64,000 nucleotides of DNA from Rhodococcus opacus B4 (GCF_000010805.1 NC_012522.1:1426001-1490000); one strand, 5' to 3'; shown: positions 18,125-26,397, counted from the first letter of the stretch. The notes: generated by a model from the sequence alone, not told the origin. Translations and numbers: made by a program.

Positions 18125-18274
18125 ACCCACACCCGCGGCGACTGGGCTGAACCGCCGGTTGCCGCGGGATCCTCCCAAGGTGTGATCAGGTTCCCTCCCG
18201 GGGTTGATACCGCCGTCGGCGCGCCCGGCAAAATTCTTGTTGTCAGCAAAACCCCTCTCAACAAGGAGATTCAC

Positions 18275-18355
18275 ATGTCGACCACGACGCACCCATCGCC
18301 GAGTGCAGATACTTCTCCGATCACGGCACGGTCCAAGTTCCCGCGCCGGGGATGA
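18275..18355 (+). pseudogene. Gene start with strong ribosome binding site but only 26 codons
   Basis: ATG 18275 follows a good AAGGAGA ribosome binding site with 5-nt spacing. The frame (MSTTTHPSPSADTSPITARS and six more residues) then ends at TGA 18353, inside the 3' end of the opposite-strand exported-protein gene. This looks like the N-terminus of a normal gene whose body was lost. It could also be a true small protein. The 150 bp before it (18125-18274) hold nothing else that I recognise. Confidence 0.35.
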
Positions 18356-18779
18356 CGGTGACGTCGATGCCAGGGAAGCCCGCGGAGTGGAACGTCGCAC
18401 CAGCGACCACGAGACCGGATCCGGTCACTACGCTGACCGGATTGTTGCCCGCAACGTCTGTGGTTCCGCCAGCACCGGTACTGACGTTCCGCCAATGCAC
18501 GAAGCACGCACACCCCGTGTTGGAAATCGCAGAGTTGCTGCCGGAGAAGGTGGTAATTCCCGGCGACATCGTGTCGGTCGATGCGACAACGTCCATCCTG
18601 CTGGTGGGCCAGTAGGCCAGTGCGCTGATGTGAATTCCCGCCACGGGAATGGGCAAAGTCGTATCAACCGGCGCCGCGGATACCGATGCAGCACCGAAGG
18701 CGTAGATTCCGACCACGGAAGAAACCGCGACCATCACGATCGACGGGCCACCACGCATGACTCGCGGCAAGGCTCTCAT
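18321..18779 (-). CDS. Exported protein of unknown function
   Basis: The 152-residue protein has a clear Sec-type signal peptide: basic MRALPRVMRGG, a hydrophobic core near residues 13-30 and a cleavage site after SVSA (about residue 35). The mature part is small, rich in Ser, Thr, Gly and Val, and has two close cysteines (TGCACF). I do not recognise a family; the composition fits a beta-rich secreted or cell-envelope protein. It is divergent from the acyl-CoA-dehydrogenase-like gene, with a palindromic operator-like site in the shared upstream region. Confidence 0.6.
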   Translation of the reverse strand: MRALPRVMRGGPSIVMVAVSSVVGIYAFGAASVSAAPVDTTLPIPVAGIHISALAYWPTSRMDVVASTDTMSPGITTFSGSNSAISNTGCACFVHWRNVSTGAGGTTDVAGNNPVSVVTGSGLVVAGATFHSAGFPGIDVTVIPGAGTWTVP

Positions 18780-18977
18780 TGCGAACTCCTGACTCCGTCG
18801 GCGTATGAATGGACCTGCCCTCTACATCCGAAGCCGGTAGTGGGCCGTTACCACCACTCTCGGGTTGCCCCCGGTACGACACAGCCTGCCGCAGCTTTTT
18901 CGAACTGGCCAGAAACAGAACGCTGGCAACGGCTGCAGACGACGGCTGAGCTTCACGCTCGCCGCATTACCCGACTG

Positions 18978-19009
18978 GGTGACCACGTAGTGGACCACGT
19001 GGTCACCCG
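18978..19009. promoter_or_regulatory. 12-bp perfect inverted repeat in the divergent intergenic region
   Basis: The arms GGGTGACCACGT and ACGTGGTCACCC flank eight bases (AGTGGACC). Inside, the element CCACGT is repeated, giving a nested palindrome. It lies about 112 bp upstream of the flavoenzyme gene (19122) and 198 bp upstream of the exported-protein gene (18779), so it could control either. No other structure is evident in the 342-bp gap 18780-19121. Confidence 0.55.
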
Positions 19010-19121
19010 CCTGTGTGCAACGCGCGAACCGACCATTGTGATTCAGGTCATACCGCGATCTCGTCCCCGCCGGAAGGTGGGGTGACGCAGAGCCGAGTTG
19101 CATACCAGGAAGGTCATTTCC

Positions 19122-20318
19122 ATGACGCAAACCGTTGATCGATCCGTGTCCGTTCTCGCCGATTCGGAGCCTGTCGACTATCTCGCCCGGGCGAAGGCGG
19201 TCGCTCGCGTCGTCGAGCAGGAGGCGGATGCGATCGAGCGTGACGCGACGATCACCCGGCCCGTCTACGAGGCGCTCGCGGAGGCAGAGCTGTTCTGGAC
19301 CCTCGTCCCGACCGAGTTCGGCGGCGGCGGGCTGGGCATCGTGCAGGCACTCGAAGTGATCGAGGAGATCTCGCGGGCCGACGCGTCGACGGGCTGGGCG
19401 CTGATGGCCAACTCCTTCAGCACCGGCATCGCCGCCGGGTTCATGAACGACGAAGGCGCCCGCGAGATGTTCGGCGGCCCGGACCGGGGTATCACCGCCG
19501 GCATGATCATGCCCACCGGCAAGGCCGTCCGCGTCGAGGGCGGTTACCGCGTCACCGGCCGCTACCAGTTCGCGAGCGGATCGGCGCACGCCACCTGGAT
19601 CGGCGCGGGTTTCGTCGTCCACGACGACAACGGCAACCCCATTGTGGACGAGGCCGGCACCCCCGACTGCCGGGTCGGCTTCCTGCCGCGGGCCGACGTC
19701 GAGTTCCTCGGCAACTGGAACGTGATGGGACTGGTCTGCACGGGCAGCTACGACTACGCCGTCCACGACCGCTTCATCCCGGACAAGTTCACGATGGAGA
19801 CGTTCTCCACCACCCCGGTCCGCTCCGAGGCCGTGTACCGGCTGGGCTTGCTCGGCATCGGCGTCGGCGGGCACGCGCCCGTGGCACTGGGTCTGGCGAA
19901 GCGGGCGCTCGAGGAGATCGTCCGGATCGTCGCGAACAAGGCGCGCCCCGGCTACGCCACCGTCGTCGGAGAATCGGAACTGTTCCGCCGCGAGTTCAGC
20001 AAATACGAAGCGCTGTACCAGGCAACGCGCCTGTACGTGTACGCCGCCCACGAGGACGCCGAGGCCAGCGCGCGGGCCGGTGTGGAGATCACCGACGAGC
20101 AGCGCGCCCGGTTGCGTCAGGTGATCACCTGGTCGCAGGAGGTGGCCGGCGAGATCGTCGGCTTCGCGCACCGCTGGGCCGGCAGCCAGTCGATCCGCAA
20201 CCCCAGCGCGCTCGGCCGGTGCGTCCGTGACGCCGCAGTCGCGACGCAGCACATGCTGGTCGATCAGATCACGCTCGTCGACGCCGCCACCCCGATCATG
20301 CGCGCATACACCGTCTGA
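19122..20318 (+). CDS. Acyl-CoA-dehydrogenase-fold flavoprotein (dehydrogenase or group D monooxygenase)
   Basis: The 398-residue protein has the acyl-CoA dehydrogenase fold. An N-terminal helical domain contains LVPTEFGGGGLGIVQALEVIEEISRADASTGW (written here as adjoining motifs LVPTEFGGG and EISRADAST). The middle barrel has YRVTGRYQFASGSAHATW, and the C-terminus is helical. The pattern resembles the two-component flavin monooxygenases of this fold, such as HsaA, DszC and NcnH-type enzymes, more than fatty-acid dehydrogenases. The flavin reductase gene at 24685 supports that reading, but the reaction is not proven. An AGGAAGG element precedes ATG 19122. The SDR gene follows after 35 bp and is probably co-transcribed. 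Confidence 0.82.
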   Translation: MTQTVDRSVSVLADSEPVDYLARAKAVARVVEQEADAIERDATITRPVYEALAEAELFWTLVPTEFGGGGLGIVQALEVIEEISRADASTGWALMANSFSTGIAAGFMNDEGAREMFGGPDRGITAGMIMPTGKAVRVEGGYRVTGRYQFASGSAHATWIGAGFVVHDDNGNPIVDEAGTPDCRVGFLPRADVEFLGNWNVMGLVCTGSYDYAVHDRFIPDKFTMETFSTTPVRSEAVYRLGLLGIGVGGHAPVALGLAKRALEEIVRIVANKARPGYATVVGESELFRREFSKYEALYQATRLYVYAAHEDAEASARAGVEITDEQRARLRQVITWSQEVAGEIVGFAHRWAGSQSIRNPSALGRCVRDAAVATQHMLVDQITLVDAATPIMRAYTV

Positions 20319-20353
20319 ACACCCCCAATTCATTTACAACGGAAGGACCCCTG

Positions 20354-21190
20354 ATGGGACAGCTTGAAGGCATGGTCGCGCTGGTGACGGGAGCCGCACG
20401 AGGGCAGGGGCGCTCGCATGCCATCCGGCTCGCGGAAGAGGGCGCCGACGTCATCATCGTCGACCTCTGCGCCAAGCCGGCAACGACGAAGTACCGCGGG
20501 GCGACGGAGGACGACCTCCAGGAAACCGCCCGGCACATCGAGAAGTTCGGGCAGCGTGCTCATGTCGCGGTCGCCGACGTGCGGTCGCTGACTCAGCTCC
20601 AGGACGTGGTCGCCGAGGGTGTCGCGAAGCTCGGGCGCCTCGACACCGTGGTCGCCAACGCCGGCATCTTCTCGTCCGCTCCCCTGCACGAGCTCACCGA
20701 GGAGCAGTGGGACGAAATGGTCGACATCAACCTGTCGGGCGTATGGAAGACCATGCGCGCGACCGTCCCCGTCCTGATCGAGCAGGGCGAGGGCGGATCG
20801 ATCGTGCTGATCAGCTCGACCGGCGGCCTGCAGGGCTTCCCGAACTTCGCGCACTACGTCGCCGCGAAGCACGGGGTCACCGGGCTCGCCCGAACCGCCG
20901 CCAATGAGCTGGGCGCCCATAGCATTCGGTGCAACTCCATCCATCCCACGTCGGTGCTGACGGACATGATCGACAACGAGGACATGTACCGTCTGTTCCG
21001 TCCCGACCTGGAGACGCCCACGCACGAGGACTTCCGTGAGGCGTGCGAGACGGCGATGAACGTGCTGCCGACGCCGTGGATCGAGCCGGTCGACGTCAGC
21101 AATGCCGTGGTGTGGCTGGCGTCGGACGCGGCTCGTTACGTCACCGGCATCGCCATGCCCGTCGACGCCGGAGCCCTCAACAAGGTCTGA
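20354..21190 (+). CDS. Mycofactocin-type short-chain dehydrogenase/reductase
   Basis: The 278-residue SDR has the Rossmann motif TGAARGQG at residues 12-19, NAG at 102-104, and the catalytic residues S154/S155, Y168 and K172 (YVAAK). GAARGQGRSHA and the insertion after the third strand (CAKPATTKYRGATEDDL) are typical of the mycofactocin-coupled subfamily, whose members hold NAD(H) tightly and pass electrons to the redox cofactor mycofactocin. The substrate is unknown, probably an alcohol or ketone made or used by the neighbouring flavoenzyme. A GGAAGGA element precedes ATG 20354. Confidence 0.88.
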   Translation: MGQLEGMVALVTGAARGQGRSHAIRLAEEGADVIIVDLCAKPATTKYRGATEDDLQETARHIEKFGQRAHVAVADVRSLTQLQDVVAEGVAKLGRLDTVVANAGIFSSAPLHELTEEQWDEMVDINLSGVWKTMRATVPVLIEQGEGGSIVLISSTGGLQGFPNFAHYVAAKHGVTGLARTAANELGAHSIRCNSIHPTSVLTDMIDNEDMYRLFRPDLETPTHEDFREACETAMNVLPTPWIEPVDVSNAVVWLASDAARYVTGIAMPVDAGALNKV

Positions 21191-21210
21191 CCCGCCGAGT
21201 CACGCGAGTG

Positions 21211-21242
21211 CGGGGCACCCGGAACTAGGCCGGGGTGCCCCG
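21211..21242. terminator. Hairpin between converging SDR and LuxR genes
   Basis: CGGGGCACCCGG and CCGGGGTGCCCCG form a 12-bp stem with one bulged base around the loop AACTAGG. The loop contains the stop codon of the reverse-strand regulator gene. The position between converging genes supports a shared terminator. Confidence 0.55.
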
Positions 21243-23894
21243 CCCCGCGTGCGCGAACGCTGCGGCGATCTCGTGACGCCTGCTCATTCCCAGCTTCTCC
21301 AAAATGTGTTCGACGTGCCCTTCCACCGTGCGCGGCGACAGCACCAGCTTGGCGGCGATCTCCTTGTTGGTCATGCCGGCGGCCACGTGCGCCGCCACCT
21401 CCTGTTCCCGCGGGGAAAGTGTGTCTTCCGGGCGTGTGCGACCCGCCGGAACCTCATCACCGGACGGCACCGACTCCCCGAAGACGAATCCGGTGATCTC
21501 CGAGACCGACATCGCGGCTCCGCTGGTGTGGCACTTCTCGAACCGATCGTCGCCCAAAGCCTTTCGTGCCTGCTTCTCGAAGCGGGCTCGCTGCTCCACC
21601 CAGTGACTCGAGCCGTACAGCTGCATGCCGAACGACTCCCACATCGACGAGGCAGCCCCGAGGAGCACGGCCGATCGTTCCGCCGAACCCGCCTCTGCTT
21701 CGGCCCACCCCAGGAGGTCGGTGACCAGGGTGGTTCCGACTACGTCGTCGAAGTCACGTCTGAGCTGCAGGCTTTCGGAGCCCAGCCGAAGGGCGTCGTC
21801 GAAATCCTCGTTCATCAGCGCCACCAACCCGAGTCCGTAGACGGCGTAAGAGCGCAGCCACGACTCCCCCGCCGCAATGGCACGCTGGTTCACCGTCTCG
21901 AAGAGTTCTGCGGCCCGCGCCGTCTCGTCGGTGAAGCAGTAGAGCATCCCCAGGTGGACGCGGAGCGTGTGGGCGAGATCCTCCCGTTCCGGGATTCCCT
22001 CATACATCTCCAGGGCGGCCGTCAGCCGGGTCTCCGCCTCCTCGAAGTCGCCGGCGAAGAACGCCTTCAACCCCATGACGTCCGCCGTGAACGCGCCGGT
22101 GGTCGCGTCGTCCGCGGTCAGGTTGACGGCGTCGGCCTCGGTCAGCGATCTGGCGGCGGACTCGCGGTCGCCCTGCAGGGTCTGGACGAGGCCCAGGTTG
22201 ACGAGCATCCGCCCCCGGGTGGCGGTCGGCGCCGTCTCCCGTTCGAGGATGCGGTTCAGCCACATCCGATGCTCGCGCACCGAGAACCCGCACGACCAGA
22301 GAAACCAGGCGCGCGAGACCATGTCTGCCGCCATCCGCACTTCGTCGTCGTCGGACGTATCCAGCAGTGCCGCGTGCAGTGCCGACCGGATGTTGGCGTG
22401 GTTGCGACGCAGCTTCTCGCTGCCAGTGCGTTGATCGGCGCTGAACCAGTTGTCCGCCGTCGTCGTCACCAGCCGCGCACACCAGCGCAGGTGCCGCAGC
22501 GTCAGGGCGTCCATCTCGGACGCGGTCAGCTTGCTGTTCCCGTATTCGCGGATGGACTCGAGCATCCGGAACCGCACGTGCGTGCCGCCCTCTTCGCGGT
22601 GCAGGATCGATTTGCCGACCAGAGCCGAGATGCCGTCGAGCACGGTGTCCGCCGGGACGTCGTCGTCGCTGCACACCTCCTCGGCCATGCCGAGGTCGAA
22701 TCCGCCGGCGAACACCGAGGCGCGTGACCAGAGGAGTTGCTGTTCGCGAGTGCAGAGTTCGTAGCTCCAGTCCATCGTCGCCTGGAGGCTGCGATGCCGC
22801 TGCGGGCCGGTGCGGTTGCCGGTTGTGAGGAGATTGAGGCGGTGATCGAGCCGATCCGCCAGTTCATACACCGTCAGCACGGGCAGTCGCGCGCAGGCCA
22901 ATTCGATGGCGAGGGGCAGACCGTCGAGGCGATCGCAGACGCGCATCACGGCGTCGCGGTTCTCCTCGGTCAGCTCGAACTTTGAGAGCACGGAGGCGGC
23001 CCGGTTCACGAACAGTTCCACCGCGCTGCCCGTTCCGCGCGCCGGGGTCGGCGACTCCGTCCCGTTCACCGTGGGCAACGGGAAGAGCGGGAAGACGAAT
23101 TCGTCCGGAACCGAAAGAATCTCGCGGCTGGTGGTGACGATACGCAGTTCCGTCGTGGAGCGCAGCAGCACCGACACGAGTTGCGCGCATTCGTCGAGGA
23201 GGTGCTCGCAGTTGTCGAGGATCAGCAGCATCCGCCGCGTCCGGAGGTACTCGATGATGGTGTTCTCCGTCGGGCTGGCATGCATGTCGCGGTTGGCGAG
23301 GGCGAGCCCGTCCACGACGGTCTGGGTCAGGAGTTCGGGGCTGCGCAGCGCGGCGAGTTCGATCACGCGCACCCCGTCCGGGAATGCACGGCGGTACTCG
23401 ACGGCGGCGTGGATCGCCAAGCGGGTCTTGCCCATTCCGCCCGGGCCGGTGATCGTCACGAGCCGGTGGTCGCCGAGCAGTCTCCGCAGTTCGAGCAGTT
23501 CTGTTCGTCGCCCCACGAAGCTCGTTCCGTAGACCGGCACCGACGGGACCGCGGGCATCGTCTCGACGGGGCCGTCGTGGGACTCGCCGGTCGACAGTTC
23601 CTCGCGGATGCTGGTGACCCGACGGGCCAGCGTGGTCCTCGACTTGTCCCACTGGATCCGTCGCGCGATCTCCACGATCGTGATGTCGGGGTCGTCGGCG
23701 ATCAGCTCCCGTATCGTCGAGTCGACGGGGTCCACGACGGAGCCGCGTCGGCTGCGGTGGTCGGTGGGAGGCTGGTCGAAAGTGAGCGCCCGGCGCACCG
23801 TGTTGCGCGACATTCCGAGCTGCACCGCGATGTGCTTGATGGGTGATCCTTGCCGGTGGAGTCGGCGAATCTCGTCCCACTCGTCAGCGTTCAC
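21225..23894 (-). CDS. STAND ATPase LuxR-family regulator with N-terminal transposase-type HTH
   Basis: The 889-residue protein combines three parts. Residues 1-40 form a helix-turn-helix like that of IS21 IstA or resolvase tails (KHIAVQLGMSRNTVRRAL), followed by a second HTH-like block at 57-98. A STAND-type NTPase begins with SFVGRRTELLELRRLL, has Walker A GPGGMGKT at 150-157 and Walker B LLILDNCEHLL near 220, and continues into TPR-like helical repeats. A LuxR-type HTH closes the protein (LSPREQEVAAHVAAGMTNKE, about 825-885). Such proteins switch with ligand or protein binding and activate nearby genes. It sits inside the flavoenzyme cluster and divergent from the SnoaL gene, so it probably controls that cluster. 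Confidence 0.88.
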   Translation of the reverse strand: MNADEWDEIRRLHRQGSPIKHIAVQLGMSRNTVRRALTFDQPPTDHRSRRGSVVDPVDSTIRELIADDPDITIVEIARRIQWDKSRTTLARRVTSIREELSTGESHDGPVETMPAVPSVPVYGTSFVGRRTELLELRRLLGDHRLVTITGPGGMGKTRLAIHAAVEYRRAFPDGVRVIELAALRSPELLTQTVVDGLALANRDMHASPTENTIIEYLRTRRMLLILDNCEHLLDECAQLVSVLLRSTTELRIVTTSREILSVPDEFVFPLFPLPTVNGTESPTPARGTGSAVELFVNRAASVLSKFELTEENRDAVMRVCDRLDGLPLAIELACARLPVLTVYELADRLDHRLNLLTTGNRTGPQRHRSLQATMDWSYELCTREQQLLWSRASVFAGGFDLGMAEEVCSDDDVPADTVLDGISALVGKSILHREEGGTHVRFRMLESIREYGNSKLTASEMDALTLRHLRWCARLVTTTADNWFSADQRTGSEKLRRNHANIRSALHAALLDTSDDDEVRMAADMVSRAWFLWSCGFSVREHRMWLNRILERETAPTATRGRMLVNLGLVQTLQGDRESAARSLTEADAVNLTADDATTGAFTADVMGLKAFFAGDFEEAETRLTAALEMYEGIPEREDLAHTLRVHLGMLYCFTDETARAAELFETVNQRAIAAGESWLRSYAVYGLGLVALMNEDFDDALRLGSESLQLRRDFDDVVGTTLVTDLLGWAEAEAGSAERSAVLLGAASSMWESFGMQLYGSSHWVEQRARFEKQARKALGDDRFEKCHTSGAAMSVSEITGFVFGESVPSGDEVPAGRTRPEDTLSPREQEVAAHVAAGMTNKEIAAKLVLSPRTVEGHVEHILEKLGMSRRHEIAAAFAHAGRGTPA

Positions 23895-24217
23895 AAGGTC
23901 CCTTCTGGACTCGAACCCGGTCGGCCACCCTCCCGGTAATTGAGATCTGGATCACCTTGGTCGCTGGCCGTGCCCCCTGTCAACTATCGGGGGTCAAGAT
24001 GTGTCACCACGGCCGCGCGCTCTACGCGGCCGAGCGCCGCCGACACACCGGAAGATGCTTTTTATCTGCAGTAATGCCGAACACGACGCCCGCTCGCGCG
24101 TGACCGTAGCGAACCACGTAACTGGACGGTTCCGCCGCACTCCCGCACGGGGCAGGGTGATGCGGACCACAGAACGATCCGTGGTGATGACTTACCCGAA
24201 GCGACGATGGAGTCCGC
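23895..24217. other. Divergent intergenic region between the LuxR regulator and SnoaL-like genes
   Basis: This 323-bp gap must hold the promoters of both genes. I see no convincing sigma-A consensus, no strong inverted repeat and no coding frame that resembles a protein. The ribosome binding site of the rightward gene is weak (GACGATGGAG). Confidence 0.5.
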
Positions 24218-24613
24218 ATGACCAACAGCAATGCCGCCGCCCTGAAGGCAGCTTTCGCCGCCGCCGACGAGGGGAACCCGGTTCCGCTCGTGGAGCTGTA
24301 CTCGGACGAGATGACGTGGGCCGGTTTCACCCTCGAGGGAACCCTGCGCCTCTACACCAAGGTTGAGTTCCTCGAGGCGTTCGGCGTCTTGGCGAAGCTC
24401 GACGAGTCCCGCAACGAGGTGGTCTCCGTCGACGTCGTCGGTGACGACCTGGTGACCGCCAACGTCCGGGCGTACCGCCGCCTCGCGGAACTCGAACTCG
24501 ACACCACGATCGTGATGACGCACCGCTTCGAGGACGGCAAGGTCACCCGCGGCACCGACATGTGCTCGGCGACGTTCGAGGAGTTCTGGGCCAAGACCGG
24601 GCTGTCGGTCTAG
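24218..24613 (+). CDS. SnoaL/NTF2-like protein
   Basis: The 131-residue protein fits the NTF2-like cone fold. An N-terminal helix pair (ALKAAFAAADEGNPVPLVELYSDEMTWAG as adjoining segments) is followed by a curved sheet with VEFLEAFGVL, VVSVDVVGDDLVTANVRAYRRL and TTIVMTHRFEDGKVT. Family members act as small isomerases, cyclases or ligand-binding proteins, and often as accessory proteins in oxidative pathways. Catalytic residues cannot be assigned. It opens the rightward group SnoaL-like, flavin reductase and GTP cyclohydrolase II. Confidence 0.75.
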   Translation: MTNSNAAALKAAFAAADEGNPVPLVELYSDEMTWAGFTLEGTLRLYTKVEFLEAFGVLAKLDESRNEVVSVDVVGDDLVTANVRAYRRLAELELDTTIVMTHRFEDGKVTRGTDMCSATFEEFWAKTGLSV

Positions 24614-24684
24614 CCGCTGACCGGCCGCCGCGGCAGCGCGGCGGCCGGCAGCTCTCCCTCCACCCGAGACTGAAGAAGGTACCG

Positions 24685-25215
24685 ATGCGCACCACCGCCT
24701 CACCGCACCTCACCGCCACCACCCCCGAAGACATCGCGGACGCCTACCGCACCGTCCTCGGAAAGTTCTGCACCGGCGTCGTCGCCGTCACCGCACTCGA
24801 CGACACCGGGGGTCCCGTCGGACTGACCGTCGGCTCCTTCAGCTCCGTCTCCCTCGACCCCGCCCTCGTCGCCTTCTTCGTCGCCCACACTTCCACCACG
24901 TTCCCCACCATCGCCGCCTCCGGCCGCTTCTGCGCCAACATCCTCGCCGCCGACCAACACGAACTCGGCCGCACCTTCGCCCGCAGCGGCACCGACAAAT
25001 TCGCCGGCATCGACTGGACCCCCGCCACCACCGGATCACCCCGCCTCACCGGCGCCCACGCCTGGATCGACTGTCACATCGACCTCGTCCAACCCGTCGG
25101 CGACCACCACCTCGTCGTCGGCCGCATCGTCGAACTCGGCGCCACCAACACCCCCGACCCCCTGCTGTTCTACACCTCCACCTTCCACCAACTCACCCCC
25201 ACGAGCCCCGCATGA
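24685..25215 (+). CDS. NAD(P)H:flavin oxidoreductase (HpaC-like) of a two-component monooxygenase
   Basis: The 176-residue protein is a split-barrel flavin reductase. Family landmarks are YRTVLGKFCTGVVAVTA near residues 22-38, PVGLTVGSFSSVSLDPALV near 46-64, FCANILAADQHELGRTFA and the HLVVGRIVEL strand near the end. These enzymes supply reduced FMN or FAD to a partner oxygenase. The nearby acyl-CoA-dehydrogenase-fold protein at 19122 is the obvious candidate partner. A GAAGAAGG element precedes ATG 24685. The stop overlaps the start of the next gene by 4 bp. The coding strand is markedly rich in C and poor in G compared with neighbours, which may point to a different origin. Confidence 0.9.
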   Translation: MRTTASPHLTATTPEDIADAYRTVLGKFCTGVVAVTALDDTGGPVGLTVGSFSSVSLDPALVAFFVAHTSTTFPTIAASGRFCANILAADQHELGRTFARSGTDKFAGIDWTPATTGSPRLTGAHAWIDCHIDLVQPVGDHHLVVGRIVELGATNTPDPLLFYTSTFHQLTPTSPA

Positions 25216-25841
25216 CCACCGCCCAACCGGCCCGATCCGTCGTCCGCTGCGCCGACGCCGAAATCCCCACCGACCACGGCCCCTTCACCGCCACCGCCTA
25301 CCGCTCCGCCACCGGAACAGAACACCTCGCCATGGTCTTCGGCGACCCCGCCGGCACCACCGCCCTCACCCGCGTCCACAGCGAATGCCTCACCGGCGAC
25401 GTCCTCGCGTCCCGGCGCTGCGACTGCGGCCCCCAACGCCCCGCAGCACTCGAGCGCATCGCCCACACCGGCGCAGGGGTCCTGCTATACCTGCGCGGAC
25501 ACGAAGGCCGCGGCATCGGACTCGCCGCGAAAATCGCCTACCAACTCCAGGACCGCCTGGGCCTCGACACCGTCGACGCCAACCTGCACCTCGGGCTACC
25601 CGTCGACGCCCGCGACTACGCCGACGCCGCAGCCATCCTCCACGACCTCGGCATCGACTCCATCGACCTACTCACCAACAACCCCGCCAAGGCCGCCGGC
25701 CTCACCGCAGCCGGCATCACCGTCGCCCACATTGCGCCCCTCGAGATCACGCCGAACGACCACAACACCCACTACCTCGCCACCAAGCGCGACCGGCTCG
25801 GGCACAGGCTTACCCGCGTGCGACTGACCGACACTCTCTAA
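25212..25841 (+). CDS. ribA: GTP cyclohydrolase II paralogue (RibA-like)
   Basis: GTP cyclohydrolase II starts riboflavin synthesis by converting GTP to a diaminopyrimidinone ribose phosphate, formate and pyrophosphate. The 209-residue protein keeps the zinc cysteines C59, C70 and C72 (SECLTGDVLASRRCDCG). It also keeps the RGHEGRGIGL loop at 95-104 that holds the catalytic Arg, and the LLTNNPAK and YLATKRDRLGH segments. It lacks the DHBP synthase (RibB) domain that actinobacterial RibBA proteins carry, so it is probably a second copy dedicated to this cluster. It overlaps the flavin reductase gene by 4 bp, so flavin precursor supply and flavin reduction are coupled. It shares that gene's C-rich composition. 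Confidence 0.92.
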   Translation: MTTAQPARSVVRCADAEIPTDHGPFTATAYRSATGTEHLAMVFGDPAGTTALTRVHSECLTGDVLASRRCDCGPQRPAALERIAHTGAGVLLYLRGHEGRGIGLAAKIAYQLQDRLGLDTVDANLHLGLPVDARDYADAAAILHDLGIDSIDLLTNNPAKAAGLTAAGITVAHIAPLEITPNDHNTHYLATKRDRLGHRLTRVRLTDTL

Positions 25842-25904
25842 GTTGTCTGTTGGTCGACAGATTATCTGGAAGCCACCGATCCTTATTTTCGTCGGAGCCA
25901 ACCA

Positions 25905-26003
25905 GCCGACAGTCAATGCAAACTCGATAGGTCGGCGCGCATCCCGGTGCGCGCGCACCGACCGCAGCACTCGAGCGACGACACCTCGCCGAGGTTGCAC
26001 GCG
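25905..26003 (+). pseudogene. Decayed fragment of an HNH endonuclease gene
   Basis: This 99-bp stretch aligns with 10286-10384 inside the HNH endonuclease gene at roughly four bases in five. It first encodes ADSQCKLDRSARIPVRAH, against ADSRCNLDKSASIPVRAH in the intact gene, including the C-x-L-D-[KR] tail of the HNH motif. A small net deletion then breaks the frame. Neither the rest of the HNH motif nor an N-terminal domain is recognisable upstream in 25842-25904. It is a remnant, not a functional gene. Confidence 0.7.
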
Positions 26004-26091
26004 GGTGATTGAACGACGTCGCGAGAGATCGACCAGCCGACAATGTGAACGGACGATCCCGACAATTGCCCGTGGTCAACGGCCTCGGCGA

Positions 26092-26397
26092 TTACCGCGG
26101 CAACCCCCCTCGATACATCGCTTCCACGGTGGTGGGCTTCGCGCTACGACCCTTCCCATTCTTCCCGTAGCGGTATCGAGACTCCCGGTATTCGGTCCCC
26201 GAGAAGGTGAATTGACCAGATCGTGCACGGCTCAGCTCGGCCCTACGTGCGCGGGCGCGCGTGACCAACTCGAGCTCTCCCGCAGTAAGTGGGCGGCGGC
26301 GCGCGATAGCCTCCGCCTTCTGCACGAACCGGTCCAGCTTCTCGAACTCGCACTCAACCTGCGCGGACCTGGCATCTCGGCCCGTTTTATCGCTCAT
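26092..26397 (-). CDS. Small hypothetical protein, charged and helical
   Basis: The 101-residue protein is strongly charged. It has a predicted helical first half (ECEFEKLDRFVQKAEAIARR, then LTAGELELVTRARARRAEL) and a basic C-terminus rich in Tyr, Arg and Lys (YRESRYRYGKNGKG). It has no signal peptide or membrane segment, and I do not recognise a family. ATG 26397 is chosen because AGGAGGCG lies 8 nt upstream, which beats the ATGs at 26424 and 26421. It follows the truncated McrB-N-type gene on the same strand and may be the last gene of the long conflict-system transcript. Confidence 0.5.
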   Translation of the reverse strand: MSDKTGRDARSAQVECEFEKLDRFVQKAEAIARRRPLTAGELELVTRARARRAELSRARSGQFTFSGTEYRESRYRYGKNGKGRSAKPTTVEAMYRGGLPR

